In this document: positions 11,558-22,370 of the stretch, piece after piece | Position numbering within the stretch: position 1 is the first letter of the stretch | Layout: every line of letters begins with the position of its first letter | From: Agelaius tricolor | Taxonomy: Eukaryota > Chordata > Aves > Passeriformes > Icteridae | Reading direction: 5' to 3' | Length of the DNA: 64,000 nt | NCBI GenBank assembly: GCA_023055355.1 | Contig: JALJCS010000018.1 | Location: forward strand, 2,418,001-2,482,000 | Notes under the pieces: generated by a model | The model's input: only the letters and a program-made list of their open reading frames with translations | What the model was told of the DNA's origin: nothing | Database searches by the model: none | Made by a program: the position numbers and the translations under genes

Positions 11558-11950
11558 CCATCCCATCCCATTCCATCCCATCCTGTCCCACTCCATTCCA
11601 TTCCATTCCATTCCATTCCATTCCATTCCATTCCATTCCATTCCATTCCTTTCCATTCCATCCCATCCCATTCCATTCCATCCCATCCTGTCCCACTCCA
11701 TTCTATTCCATTCCATTCCATCCCATCCCATCCCATCCCATCCCATCCCATCCCACTCCACTCCATTCTGTCCCACTCCATCACATCCCACTCTGTTCCA
11801 CCCCATCCCGTCCCGTCCCATCCCATCCCATCCCATTCCATCTCATCCCGTCCCGTCCCATCCCATCCCACTCTGTTCCACCCCATCCCGTCCCGTCCCA
11901 TCCCATCCCATCCCATCCCATCCCATCCCATCCCATCCCATCCCATCCCA
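11558..11950. repeat. CCATT/CCATC pentanucleotide array
   Basis: About 79 pentamers. A near-pure CCATT block at about 11590-11650 is followed by mainly CCATC with CCACT and CCGTC variants. A variant-rich block starting CTCTGTTCCACCCC recurs at 11791 and 11871, an 80-bp higher-order step. Long open frames on both strands here are repeat artefacts. Confidence 0.97.
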
Positions 11951-12482
11951 AAGGAGTTCTGGCTGGGATCAGCAGGTGTGTGCTCCACAGGAGCCCAGCA
12001 GGGGTGGCTGGGAGGGCTCCTGGGCATTCCTGCAGCCAGCCCTGGCTCAGGCTGAGGATGTGCCCTGGCAGCCTCCCAGGGCAGAGGGAGCTCCAGGTCC
12101 CAGTAGCCGCTGTGGCACGGGGCATGGACAGCAGGATTTGGGCTTGAAGTGGGTTTGCAGCAGGAACTCCCTGCCCATCGGGCCCCTCTGCCCTTCCCCA
12201 GGGATGGCAGGGCTGTGGCAGGGCTGTGGCAGGGACAGGGCCCTGCTGTCACACACCCCACAGGGAGCTCAGCGAGCCCCTGGAGCCAAAGGCACCGCAG
12301 GCCCCTGGGCTGTGGATCCTGGAGAGCAGCAGCCCAGCCAGAGAGGCCTCCTCAGGCACACCCTGCTGGGCACTGTGGCCACCCCAGAGCTGCCTGGGGG
12401 CATCCCTGAAGCAGCCCAGGAGTCTGTGCTCACATTTGGCTGTCAGTGCATGGGGCTGAGCCTCCTGCAGCTCCTGCCCAGG
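11951..12482. other. Unassigned GC-rich sequence
   Basis: No gene or recognised repeat. It contains a small GGGCTGTGGCA tandem near 12215-12235. Confidence 0.4.
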
Positions 12483-12487
12483 GCAGG

Positions 12488-13133
12488 CGTCCTGGCTTGA
12501 CTGTTGATGCTTTTATCCCCAGTTGTGTGTTCTGTTTATGCTGAATAATAAGTTTTGCACCTTTAAGCCTTTTTGCAGAGAGTGAAGGGGGCAGAGAAGA
12601 ATCTCAGTTTGTTTTCAGACACTGCACTCACTCCTCCACATTCCTGCTCCTGGACTGTGTTGTCTGTGGATGGACAGACAGCAGGACAGTGCTCTCCTTT
12701 GCTTTTAGTTAGTTTAGCTAGCTGAGGCAGAGAAGTTCCCTGGACTGTGGTTTTTTTTCTTTTTTCCCTTTTCTTTGGCCCTGTTTAAACCTGCTCTGGA
12801 CTGAACACCCAGGGGAGCACCAGCAGCTGCACCTGTGCCCCACCGGGCCGGGCCTGGCCCGCGACATTTCCAGCACTGGAGGACTGATCAGAGACTGAGT
12901 GAGCTGAACTGCAACCCGAGGAAGGGACTTCGCAGTTTGTCATCTCTTTTGGAGCAGCAAGGGGTTTTATTGTTTAATATTGTTTAGGGTTTATTGTTTA
13001 ATAAACAGCTTTTTCCACTTTTCTCCAAGGAGGTATTTTCTCCTGAATCAGCTGGGGGAGGACCTGATTGGATCTGCTTTTCCAGAGGAGCCCTTTTGGG
13101 GGTTCTCTCCCAGATTTGCCCTGAACCAGGACA
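12488..13133 (+). mobile_element. Solo LTR, 646 bp, 5-bp target duplication with one mismatch
   Basis: Starts CGTCCTGG (from TGTCCTGG) and ends CCAGGACA, giving nearly perfect 8-bp inverted ends. The flanks are GCAGG (12483-12487) and GCAGA (13134-13138), a 5-bp duplication with one change, as in ERVL-like elements. A polyadenylation signal AATAAA is at 13000-13005. A T-rich block near 12751-12770 is internal. No retroviral genes lie next to it. Confidence 0.8.
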
Positions 13134-13138
13134 GCAGA

Positions 13139-14585
13139 GCACAGGGAATGGACATCCCTGAGAGTGCAGATCCCTGAGAGTGCAGGTCCTGCTGCTGCTG
13201 TGCCCACATCCACAGGGAAGCCTTCCCAAGCCCAAGCACTGCGGCAGCTCCATCCCAAGGATGCTCCAAGGACTCCGGCCCTGAAGGAGGAAGCGATCAG
13301 TCCCCAGGACAGCTCAGCTCTGACACATTTCCCAGGACTGAGTCTTCCATTCTTGCTTTAACCTTTCCTGGTGACTCGTGGTGGCTGTGTTAAACCATGA
13401 TATGCCAGCAACATGACAGTGATTTGTTTAAAGAGCCCACACTCGTCCTTGTTAGCGCTCACTCGGGGCTCTGACACTCCTGTCAAAGCCTCAGCAGATT
13501 TTTCTGTTCTCTCCCTCATTTGCTGCTGTCACCACAGGGAAATATCTGGATAACAACAGCCCTGGTGGCATTTGAGCATCTCAGGGGCCTTGGCTTGGCT
13601 CCTGTTCCCTGCCCAGCATCCTGAGCCTGGCCCTGAGCAGCAGCAGCACTGAGGAACCTGTGGGTACCAAAAGGTTTCCCAGCTCCCAGACCGGAGCAGG
13701 TGCTGATCCCAAACCCCTCCACAGCCTGGATTTGGCTTGGCTGGATCCTGGGAATGGGCTGGGCGAGGAGCAGGGGCTGGTTCCTGCCCAGGGGAAGGTG
13801 GTGGACTTTGGAAACTGAGCAGCTGTCCCAGAGCCAGCGTTTTCCAGCTGAAAGAGATCCCTGCTGCCCTCTCCCCTGGGACCAGTGAGCAGGAAGGGGA
13901 TGGTGCTGCCAAGGTGTGGTGGCCAAACCAGCACACAAGGCCTCGGATTGAACATAACCAGGGCAGGCAGAGCATCAGGGATGCAGGAGCTGTCCTCTCC
14001 AGGGAGCTGCTGGGGAGTGAGGTGCCTTTCTGAGCATTTAAGAGCTAATGCTTCAGTGTCCAGGGAACTCCCACATGGATGAGCTTCAGGGCTGAGCATG
14101 GCAGCGGGGAGAGGAGATTGATGCTGAGCTCTGGGTAAAGCAGAGTGAGCTTGGAGGTGGTGTGGGAGGGCTGGCAGCAGGTCTGGTGTGCAAACAGCAG
14201 CCTGCTCCAAGCTGAGAGATTCCAGCCTGGATCATGCTGGAAATATTGCGAAATCCAAGTGGTGCCTCTGCTGTAAAACCTGCAGATAACCCAGAGGAGG
14301 GGACAGGGGGAGGGCAGTGGAGACTGAAGTGGAAGAGGAATACCCAGAACTGACTGCAGCCTTGCCCTGGGCAGAGCAGCCCTTCCAGCCCATGCAGTCT
14401 CCTCCTGCCTGCTCTGAGCAGCACAAGGAATCTCCATCGGGGCCTCCTCGCACCCAGCCAGGCCCTGCACCCTTCCCAGGGGGTCCTGGCCTGTTCCCTG
14501 TGCTCCAACAAGGCTGCAGGGCTGTCACCTCCCACTCTGCTGCCTCACCTGGCACCTGGGACCCTCCATCCCATCTGTCTCAGGT
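13139..14585. other. Unassigned sequence
   Basis: No gene is recognised. About 13380-13550 and 14020-14300 are less GC-rich than their surroundings. Overlapping open frames on the minus strand (up to about 210 aa) show no recognisable domain. Confidence 0.4.
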
Positions 14586-15267
14586 TGAAAGATGTGGCTG
14601 GGTGTGAATTCTATCCCCATCTGTCAGAGCTGGGGCAGTTCTCTGCTGTCCATGGGCAGTTTGTTCTTTCTCTCTCCCCCAGCCAATCCTCCCTGCAGGA
14701 GATCTCTGCTGTCCATGGCCACTGAGTGTCCCTGCAGGGCTGAGCCAATTCCAGCATCCCATGGGGAGATGCTGCATTGCCCAGGGCAGGAGCCAAGCAT
14801 TCCTACCTGGATCCAATGTGAGCCTGGCACAGCCCAGCAGCCTTTGCCCAGTGCATTGCCAGAGGAGCAGCTTCTGCTGCCCTGCATGGCCAGAGGGAGC
14901 CCAGGCCCATCTGCAGCAGCCCTGGAGCTGCAGAGGAAAACTCCCCCCTTGTGCAGGATCCCTGCTCCAGCAGAGCCACAGCTGGCACTGCAGGAGGGCT
15001 GAGCCCCCATGGGATGGGGCTGTGCCACCCCCTGACACACAGGGGGCAGGGCATGGTCTGACCCAGTGTTGGTTTGTGTTACTGCATTGTTTATTTTATT
15101 TTTATTTTCTTCCCTAGTAAAGAACTGTTATTCCTACTCCCATCTCTTTGCCTGAGAGCCCCTTAATTTCAAAATGATAACAATTCATAGGGAGGGGGTT
15201 TGCATTTTCCATTTCAGGGGAGGTTCCTGCCTTCCTTAGCAGACACCTGGCTGTTCAAACCCAGACA
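14586..15267 (-). mobile_element. Diverged LTR (family 2, copy C)
   Basis: On the minus strand it begins TGTCTGGGTTTGAACAGCCA and follows the order of the two family-2 copies at 5.1 and 6.7 kb: GTGTCTGCTAAGGAAGGCAG, a TTAAGGGGCTCTCAGGC-like segment, the A-rich AATAAACAATGCAGTA-like segment, and CCAGGTAGGAATGCTTGG. It is clearly more diverged than the pair. No target-site duplication is visible. Confidence 0.75.
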
Positions 15268-15780
15268 CCAGCCCTGGCACACCTGAGACCCTCCAGGATC
15301 CCTGGAGCTGCCCAGAGCTGCCCAGCCCACAGCAGCCCATTTCCCTGAGACAATGTTGTGTTTCCAGAGTGCTTGTAGACAAATCCGGCCAAATGTTCCC
15401 CTCCCTGAAGCCATCAAAGCCCCAATGACTCTGTAATATTTAATGGCTTGTTTTGCTCCCTAAATGATACAATGAAAAGGATTATTAATGTTAATAGCGT
15501 TCTTATCATATTTTAATAGCATCATGCATAACCCAAATGTCATCTCAGCACATATTTCTCCTGCTCTCACCCAGGGCATGGAGCAATCACACTCCAGGGA
15601 TGTGGAGAAGGAAGAGGCATCGGGCAATGGGGTGGAAAGGGGGGCTGGAGCTTCAGGAGGAGCTGGACTGGGCTGGGTGGAGAGAGGGGATGTGAGGATG
15701 AGTTGGAAACAGCTTCCCTGGCAGCAGGGGAAGGAGGGAACGCAAGGGCTGTTAGGGGAGGCAGGCAGGGAAAGGGTCAC
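15268..15780. other. Unique sequence with an AT-rich candidate conserved block
   Basis: The stretch at about 15405-15570 is AT-rich and non-repetitive (TAATATTTAATGGCTTG, CATCATGCATAACCC). It is sharply different from the minisatellite that starts just to its right. It is a candidate conserved non-coding element by composition only. Confidence 0.35.
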
Positions 15781-16610
15781 AGGGGGGGAAGGATGTCCAG
15801 GATGGCAGGGGAGGGATGGATGGGATGGAGAGGAGAAAGGTGCATTAAATGGGCAGGGGAAGGATGTCCAGGATGGGCAGGGAGATGGTGGATGGGATGA
15901 GCCGGGGAAGGATGCCCAGGGAAAGTTTTTATGGAATGGGCAGGGGAAGGAGGCACAGAATGGTCAGGGAAATGGTGGATAGGATGGGAAAGGATGCATT
16001 AAATGGGCAGGGGAAGGATGCATGGGATGGCAGGGGAAGGGGGCACAAGATGGGCAGGGAAATGGTGGATGGGATGGGAAAGGATGCATTAAATGGGCAG
16101 GGGAAGGATGGATGGGATGGCAGGGGAAGGATGTCTGGGATGGGCACAGGAATAATGGATGGGATAAGCAGGGGAAGGAGGCACAGGGAAGTTTTGATGG
16201 GATGAGCAGGGGAAGGATGCATGGGATGGGCAGGGGAAGGAGACACAGGCATGGGAATGATGGATGGGAGAGGCAGGGGAAGGATGCATGGGATGAGCAG
16301 GAGAAGGATGTCCAGGATGGCAGGGGAAGGAGGCACAGCATGGGCAATGGTGGATGGGATGGGAAAAGATGCATTAAATGGGCAGGGGAAGGATGTATGG
16401 GATGGCAGGGAAATGGTGGATGGGATGGGCAGGGGAAGGATGCCCAGGGAATGGGCACAGGAACAGTGGATGGGATGGGCAGGGGAAGGATCTCCAGGAG
16501 TGCAGGGGAAGGAGGCACAGGATGGGCAGGGAAATGGTGGATGGGGTGGGAAAGGATGCATTAAATGGGCAGGGAAGGATGTGTGGGATGGGCAGGGGAA
16601 GGATGCCCAA
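15781..16610. repeat. GGGCAGGGGAAGGATG minisatellite, about 830 bp
   Basis: Units of about 20-30 bp are built on GGGCAGGGGAAGGATG, alternating with GGAAATGGTGGATGGGATGG segments. A sub-block containing GCATTAAATGGGCAGG recurs at 15842, 15996, 16086, 16371 and 16558, so the array grew in larger steps as well as single units. Purines are strongly biased to the plus strand. Confidence 0.95.
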
Positions 16611-17339
16611 GGCAGCTCCAGGCAGGCCCCAGGGGTGCACAGGAATCCTGGGCTTTGAAGGAGCCACTCCTGTCCAGGGGGTGAAAATGGCTCCATCCCC
16701 TACAGCCACCAGATCCCACAAATCCATCAGGCCTGGAAGGGGCTGGATCCCCCAGACAAGGGAGGCCAGGCCACCAGGACCTGCCAGAGCTGCTGCTGCT
16801 CCCAGTTCTCTTCCCAACACCCGTGACTCCACCAGGAGCAGCTGTCAGCGACACACTCCAATTTCCAGCAAATCATTTCACAGTCCAGAGAGCATTTCCC
16901 TATTTTTCCCCCATGCAATCCATTTTCTAGATTGGTTTAACTGGCTGAAATCACCCATTTTTCACACGGGGTTTGGTTTCCCTTGCATCCAGCCCTCACC
17001 TCCTTGCCAGGCAGGGATTGCACAGGGACCTCAAGGACATCATTTCATTTTCCCAATCCTCAGACCAAGCCATGACATTTCCACAAAGAAATTGCAGAGA
17101 CAACAGCCAGAAAGGCTCAAGGAGAAGCCATGAGGTGCTAAAGCTTCCAAATAAAGCTCTGCACCTGTAAGAGCTTTGGGCATGCAGAAGTTTTCCCTGT
17201 GGATGGAAATGGGTTTTGCTCCTTGTCCCGTGCCAGGGGCTGGGCACAGGCACAGCACCAACCCCTGCACACCCACCCCGAGCCCAGGCCTCCCCCAGAC
17301 ACTCGAGCACTGCTTGTACCACCCCAAACCACCTATCCC
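16611..17339. other. Unique sequence with a candidate conserved block
   Basis: About 16840-17165 is unique and moderately AT-rich (CAGCAAATCATTTCAC, CTAGATTGGTTTAACTGG, TTTCCACAAAGAAATTGC). No coding frame with recognisable content. It is flanked by minisatellites on both sides. Confidence 0.35.
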
Positions 17340-18101
17340 GGGTGCTGGGAGCATCCCCATGGATCTGGGAGCATCCCCATGGATATGGGAGCATTCCCTG
17401 TGGATGTGGGAGTACCCCCATGGATGTGGGAGCATCCCCATGGATATAGGAGCATTCCCATGGATGTGGGAGCATCCCTTGTGGGTATGGAAGCATTCCC
17501 CATAGGTGTGGGAGCATTCCCATGGATGTGGGATCATCCCTATGGATGTGGGGGCATTCCCATGGATGTGGGACCATTCCCATGGATCTGGGAGCATTCC
17601 CATAGATCTTGGACTATTCCCATAGATGTGGGACCATTCCCCATGGATGTGGGACCATTCCCATGGATGTGGGATCATCCCTATGGATGTGGGAGCATTC
17701 CCATGGATGTGACCCATTCCCCATGGATGTGGGAGCATCCCCCATGGATGTGGGACCATTCCCATGGATGTGACCCATTCCCCATGGATGTGGGAGCATT
17801 CCTGTGGATGTGGGAGCATTCCCATGGATCTTGGACTATTCCCATAGATGTGGGACCATTCCCATGGATGTGACCCATTCCCCATGGATGTGGGAGCATT
17901 CCTGTGGATGTGGGAGCATTCCCATGGATGTAGGAGCATTCCCATGGATGTGGGACCATTCCCCATGGATGTGGGACCATTCCCCATGGATGTGGGATCA
18001 TCCCTATGGATGTGGGAGCATTCCCATGGATGTGGGAGCATTCCCTGTGGATGTGGGAGCATTTCCATGGATCTGGGAGCATTCCCATGGATGTGGGAGC
18101 A
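17340..18101. repeat. 20-bp minisatellite (GGAGCATTCCCATGGATGTG)
   Basis: About 38 copies of a 20-bp unit with variants GGGACCATTCCC, GGGATCATCCC and GACCCATTCCCC. The central CCATGG is kept in most units. Runs of several units recur in the same order, for example ATCTTGGACTATTCCC at about 17607 and 17828, showing multi-unit duplication. Confidence 0.96.
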
Positions 18102-18488
18102 CACGTGCTCACCAGTGCCCGCTCCCTCCCATCCAGCTGCTTTGTGCTGGGAGATGAAAGGGGGCAGCTCGGCTCTGACCTGCTCATATTTCACTAAAAT
18201 GTTATTTTAACACTTAAAAGGGTAGAAAATACCATCGGCAGCTCCTCATTTATCAGATCGATGCGCGGGGAGAGGGGCACGCACGCGCTCCACATTAATG
18301 AGCCTGGGGGAGTGGGGAGCGTCCCTGCACTGCCCTGGCACGGCCCTGGCACAGGGGAGGCGGGGATATCAGGAGAGAGGATGGGCTGGGGGCTCTGGTC
18401 CCCTCCAGGGAAGGCCACAGGAGCTCAGTGACTCCCATGGGGCCGGAGCAGGGAAGGGAGGGCAGCAATGGGGGAGACCCAGGGGCAG
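18102..18488. other. Unique sequence with a candidate conserved block
   Basis: The stretch 18170-18300 is AT-rich and unique (TATTTCACTAAAATG, TTAACACTTAAAAGGG, TTTATCAGATCGATGC). It contains GCGCGG and ACGCACGCGC, CpG-bearing motifs in otherwise CpG-poor DNA. It is a candidate conserved element. Confidence 0.35.
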
Positions 18489-18703
18489 GGATGGATGGGA
18501 GATTGGGAATGAGGAAATGTTCCCTGGCAGGGTGGGCAGGCCCTGGCACAGGGTGCCCAGAGCAGCTGTGGCTGCCCCTGGATCCCTGGCAGTGCCCAGG
18601 GCCAGGCTGGAGCAGCCTGGGGCAGTGGGAGGTGTCCCTGCCATGGCAGGGGTGGGACGGGATGGGATTTAAGGTTCCTTCCAGCCCAAACCATTCCATG
18701 TGG
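18489..18703 (+). mobile_element. CR1 LINE 3' end fragment
   Basis: Shows the CR1 3' sequence order: GAGATTGGGAATGAGGAAAT, CCTGGCAGGGTGGGCAGGCC, CAGAGCAGCTGTGGCTGCCC, GGTGTCCCTGCCATGGCAGG, TTCCTTCCAGCCC. Confidence 0.9.
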
Positions 18704-18907
18704 AGGAAGGGCAGATGCTGAACTCATCTTCCCACAGGACACAGTCCCACAGCAACGTGGGGGCCCCAAAATCCTGAAAGGGACCACACAGACTCTGCCC
18801 CATGGCCAGCAGCAGTGCCAGGCACTGCTCACCTCCACATAGCCCTGGGGATGGTCACTGGCACAGGGATGGACACACTGGCATGGGGAGGAATGGTCAT
18901 CCTGCCT
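18704..18907. other. Unassigned sequence between a CR1 and a minisatellite
   Basis: No recognisable element. The right part shares GGGATGG motifs with the array that follows. Confidence 0.4.
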
Positions 18908-19088
18908 GGACACAGCACCAGGGATGGTCCTTGGCCCCAGGAATGGAGACACAGCCCCAGGGATGGTCCTTGGCCCCAGGGATGGAGACACAGCCCCAGG
19001 GATGGAGACACAGCCCCAGGGATGGAGACACAGCCCCAGGGATGGTCCCTGGCCCCAGGAATGGAGTCACAGCCCCAGGGATGGTCAC
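18908..19088. repeat. 20-bp minisatellite (GATGGAGACACAGCCCCAGG)
   Basis: About nine units alternate between GATGGTCCTTGGCCCCAGG and GATGGAGACACAGCCCCAGG. Three consecutive perfect copies of the second lie at about 18980-19040. Confidence 0.95.
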
Positions 19089-20183
19089 CCTGCCCAGCAA
19101 AGCCTCAGGCACTGCAGGAACTGTATCCACACCTCCATCTCCACATGGACATCTCTGCCCATGCACTGCCCACCCTCAAAGCCAAAGGACAGTTCCAAGG
19201 ACCAGGCAGTGCCAGGAGGACTCCAGGGAGCAGGGCTGGCTTTGCTTGCTCAACACCTCCGTTAATAATCCTGGCAGAGAGTAAACAGAAGCAGCAGCTG
19301 TGAGGGACTTGCAGGGACTTTCCAGTTTCAAAGCAATATTTGGAATTTTTCACAGCCCTCAGGGCACTTGTGAAAACAGCTTTGAGTCTTAAAGGTCTCA
19401 AAGCTTTAGGACAATGATTTTACTCATCACATTTGCTTGTCTGACTCAGAAGACATCACCAAAAGGCTTCTCAAGGGGCCCCAGAGGCCAGGGACACAGG
19501 GAACTGAGAGATTCCAGAGCTCCACAGACACTGAGGTGGGAATGTCCTCACTGACCACACCCAGAGCTGCTCCAAGGGTGAGTTACCTGTGCCTGATGCT
19601 GGCTGTGAAAATATCAGAGATGCCATCATGTGCTGTCTGCCTTCACACAGGACATGCAGTGAGTCATAAAACCTTTTTCCATGAGATTTCCTAGGAGCTT
19701 TTCAGCAGCTTTTGGGACTTGGGGGTGTCCCATGGTGGGTCTTGAAGCATTCCTGTGGTGAGGCAAAGCAGCCAGAATGAAGCAGGGAGTCCCCAGGGAC
19801 CCTCCCCGTTCACAGATCTTGCACCAGAACCGGTGTCACACAAAATGTTTTCACGCAACTGAGTGATAAAAATTCAGAGAAAAATCAGGAGTTTTGCAGA
19901 AATGTTGAGGAATTTTTTTAAGGCAGAAACAAAAGTGATATTCCCCAGAGGTGTTGGCTGGAAGGAGTGAGACTTTGCTCTCCTAAATAACACACCCCTG
20001 GGATTTACAGAGGAAACCAGACTGAGGAAGAGCTCAAAATCCCAGGGAGGAGAGAGGACCTCACTGAGCCAGAAGGGATGTGATCCACTTGGAGAAACAC
20101 AGCCAGGCCATTGAGGAGAGAACGATCTGAGTCCTGGGCTGAGGCACTGCTGATGCCTCAGGGTTCAGCTTTTTTCACATTCT
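19089..20183. other. Unassigned sequence
   Basis: No gene is recognised. It is AT-richer at about 19290-19440 and 19810-19950. It could include old retroviral sequence next to the LTR that follows, but I see no pol or env motif. Confidence 0.35.
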
Positions 20184-20591
20184 GTGCTGCTTTAGTGTGT
20201 GGGGCTGGGCTTCACATGAGGGGATGGTGAGCTCTGTGCACAGAGCAGGGAGACAAAACAATTCCTGCTCCAGCTGGGGACCAAGGACAAATGATCCAAA
20301 CCTCAGCCCAAGAGCACAAACACCATGGGCTGAAGAGAGAAAAACAAACAGGGTGGGACTGGATGGGCTAAAGCTGGAATTGGACAATGAACTGCAAGAT
20401 GCAAATGGAGCAGAACTGATCAAAGTGAGAGGTCCTGTGCCCAGTTGTGCATTTTGTGACCATTTTGGTTCACCTGGGGTGCAGCCCTGGCTGGGCTCTT
20501 GTGCTGCCCAAGGTGGATCCATTGAGGGCTTTTAATAAATCCCTGCTTTATTCTTTAACTCTCCAGTCTCTGTTCTAGGGCAGCCTGCACA
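20184..20591 (+). mobile_element. Probable LTR with polyadenylation signal
   Basis: The right half has the layout of a retroviral R/U5 region: CATTTTGGTTCACCTGGGG, then TTTTAATAAATCCCTGC (AATAAA at 20534-20539), then TCTCCAGTCTCTGTTCTAGG. It ends near CACA at 20591. It resembles an LTR I recall from songbird genomes. The left boundary is uncertain and no target-site duplication was found. Confidence 0.6.
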
Positions 20592-20631
20592 AGGCAGCAC
20601 TGGCAGGGGGAGCCCCATGGTGCAGCGAGGT

Positions 20632-21052
20632 TGAGCTGAGCTGGGCTGGGCTGGGCTGGGCTGGGCTGGGCTGAGCTGGGCTGAGCTGGGCTGGGCTGAG
20701 CTGGGCTGGGCTGGGCAGAGCTGGGCTGAGCTGAGCTGAGCTGGGCAGGGCTGAGCTGGGCTGGGCTGGGCAGAGCTGGGCTGGGCTGGGCTGGGCAGAG
20801 CTGGGCAGGGCAGGGCTGAGCTGGGCTGGGCTGGGCTGGGCTGAGCTGGGCTCTGCAGGGCTGGGCTGAGCTGGGCTGGGCTGGGCAGAGCTGGGCTGAG
20901 CTGGGCTGGGCTGAGCTGAGCTGGGCAGGGCTGAGCTGGGCTGGGCTGGGCAGAGCTGGGCTGGGCTGGGCTGGGCAGAGCTGGGCAGGGCAGGGCTGAG
21001 CTGGGCTGGGCTGGGCTGGGCTGAGCTGGGCTCTGCAGGGCTGGGCAGGGCT
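20632..21052. repeat. GAGCT/GGGCT pentamer array with 180-bp higher-order unit
   Basis: About 84 pentamers of GGGCT, GAGCT, GGGCA and GCAGA types. Bases 20731-20860 are identical to 20911-21040, an exact 130-bp match at a period of 180 bp. The mixture of GAGCT and GGGCT resembles immunoglobulin heavy-chain switch repeats, and AGCT is frequent. No constant-region exon lies nearby, so this is resemblance only. Confidence 0.95.
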
Positions 21053-22040
21053 GCTGAGGGGTTCTCAGCACTCTGCTGCTCTCCCTCCTCACCGTCCGTC
21101 CCAGTTTCCAGAGGATGGAGCTGCTGAAACCCCTCAGCTGTTGGCAGAGCTCTGAGCCAGGCTGGCTCCCCAGCAGCCCTGGGGATGCTGCCCTGGAGGG
21201 AGGCAATGCCTGCAGGGGTTTGAGCTGGATCAGTGCCTAACCAGGGGCTTTTTTAGGGTTGTACAGCCCCAAGTGCAGCCTCTGTCCCAGTTCCCTGGGA
21301 TTGCAGGAGCCCTGGGTGCATTCCAGCATTGCCCATCCTGGAGCAGCTTCAGCCATCCTTGCTGGGACAGCTCCAGCCTCAGACCCTGCAGCCACAGCTG
21401 GGCCATCCTCCCTCAGCTCCTGGAGGGTCTCTGGGTGGTTCTTCTGCCTGCTGGGGCAGGGATTCCCTGCAGGAAGGCACCCCAGGGGCAGAATGGGGAC
21501 AGGATCTGTGCTCAGGGAGCAGCTGTGCTGGGATCCAAGCGAGGGCTGTGGGCATATGGCAGCCCATTCACTGCAGGGAAAAATTAAATTACCCACGACT
21601 ATAAAGCAGTCAATTCAGAGCCATATCCTGACTGTAATCAGGCAATAGTGTTTCATTTACTGCCTTTCCAGCGGTGCTGGGAAGGAGTGGAGCTTAGGGG
21701 GTGCCTTTGGGGACACCCTGGACTCAGCCAGGTTGAGGAAGGGGTGAGGTGCCACAGTGGGGTGTCCCTGAGCCCCAGCCTCCTGTGCAGCCCCTGCTCC
21801 TGTCCCTCTGCTCACAGGCTCACCGTGGGCACTCCAGTCTGCAGCATGAATGTCACATCAGCCTAATGGGCAGTTCCTCATTTCCAGGTTCCTCATTTTC
21901 CAGGCACTGATGAGATGTTTGTGCCACGGCTGTCAGCGGGAAACGCTGCTGCTCTTCCCTCTCCCTGCTGCAACCTGGAAAATGGAACAATGCTTTGGAA
22001 CCTGCTTATGTGCACCCTGATCATCTTTCACCTCCTGGCT
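21053..22040. other. Unassigned sequence with a small AT-rich block
   Basis: The stretch 21570-21665 is AT-rich and unique (AAAAATTAAATTACCCACG, CTGTAATCAGGCAATAG) and is a candidate conserved element. The rest is GC-rich with no recognised gene. Confidence 0.35.
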
Positions 22041-22165
22041 TTTTTTTTTTTTTTCCTATTTTCTGGGTTTTGTGGGGTTTTTTAAAATATTATTAATTTT
22101 TTTTAATTTTTATTTTTGGGTTGGGTTTTTCTGGTTTTGTTTTGGTTTGGTTTTGTTTTGTTTCT
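22041..22165. repeat. T-rich low-complexity tract
   Basis: A 14-T run followed by TTTTAAAATATTATTAATTT and TTTTGGTTTGG-type repeats. It lies directly 5' of a CR1 fragment. Confidence 0.9.
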
Positions 22166-22186
22166 GCTCATGGAAATGGGATGAAG

Positions 22187-22370
22187 CCTGGCTTGGATGG
22201 GAGGGATGGGAGGTTTGCCCAGAACAGCTGTGGCTGCCCCAGGATCCCTGGAAGTGCCCAAGGCCAGGCTGGACAGGGCTTAGAGCAGCCTGGGACACTG
22301 GAAGGTGTCCCTGCCATGGCAGGGGCTGGAATGAGATGAGATTTAAGCTCCCTTCCAACCCCAACCAGGC
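22187..22370 (+). mobile_element. CR1 LINE 3' end fragment
   Basis: Contains AGAACAGCTGTGGCTGCCCC, AAGTGCCCAAGGCCAGGCTG, GGTGTCCCTGCCATGGCAGG and TCCCTTCCAACCCC in CR1 order. Confidence 0.88.

Noticed and set aside
5093..15267. Complete endogenous provirus bounded by family-2 LTRs
   Set aside because: The copies at 5.1 and 6.7 kb are in opposite orientation, and no gag, pol or env motif occurs between any of the three.
20632..21052. Immunoglobulin heavy-chain switch region
   Set aside because: The pentamers fit but the array is only about 420 bp, and no constant-region exon, J segment or intronic enhancer is visible near it.
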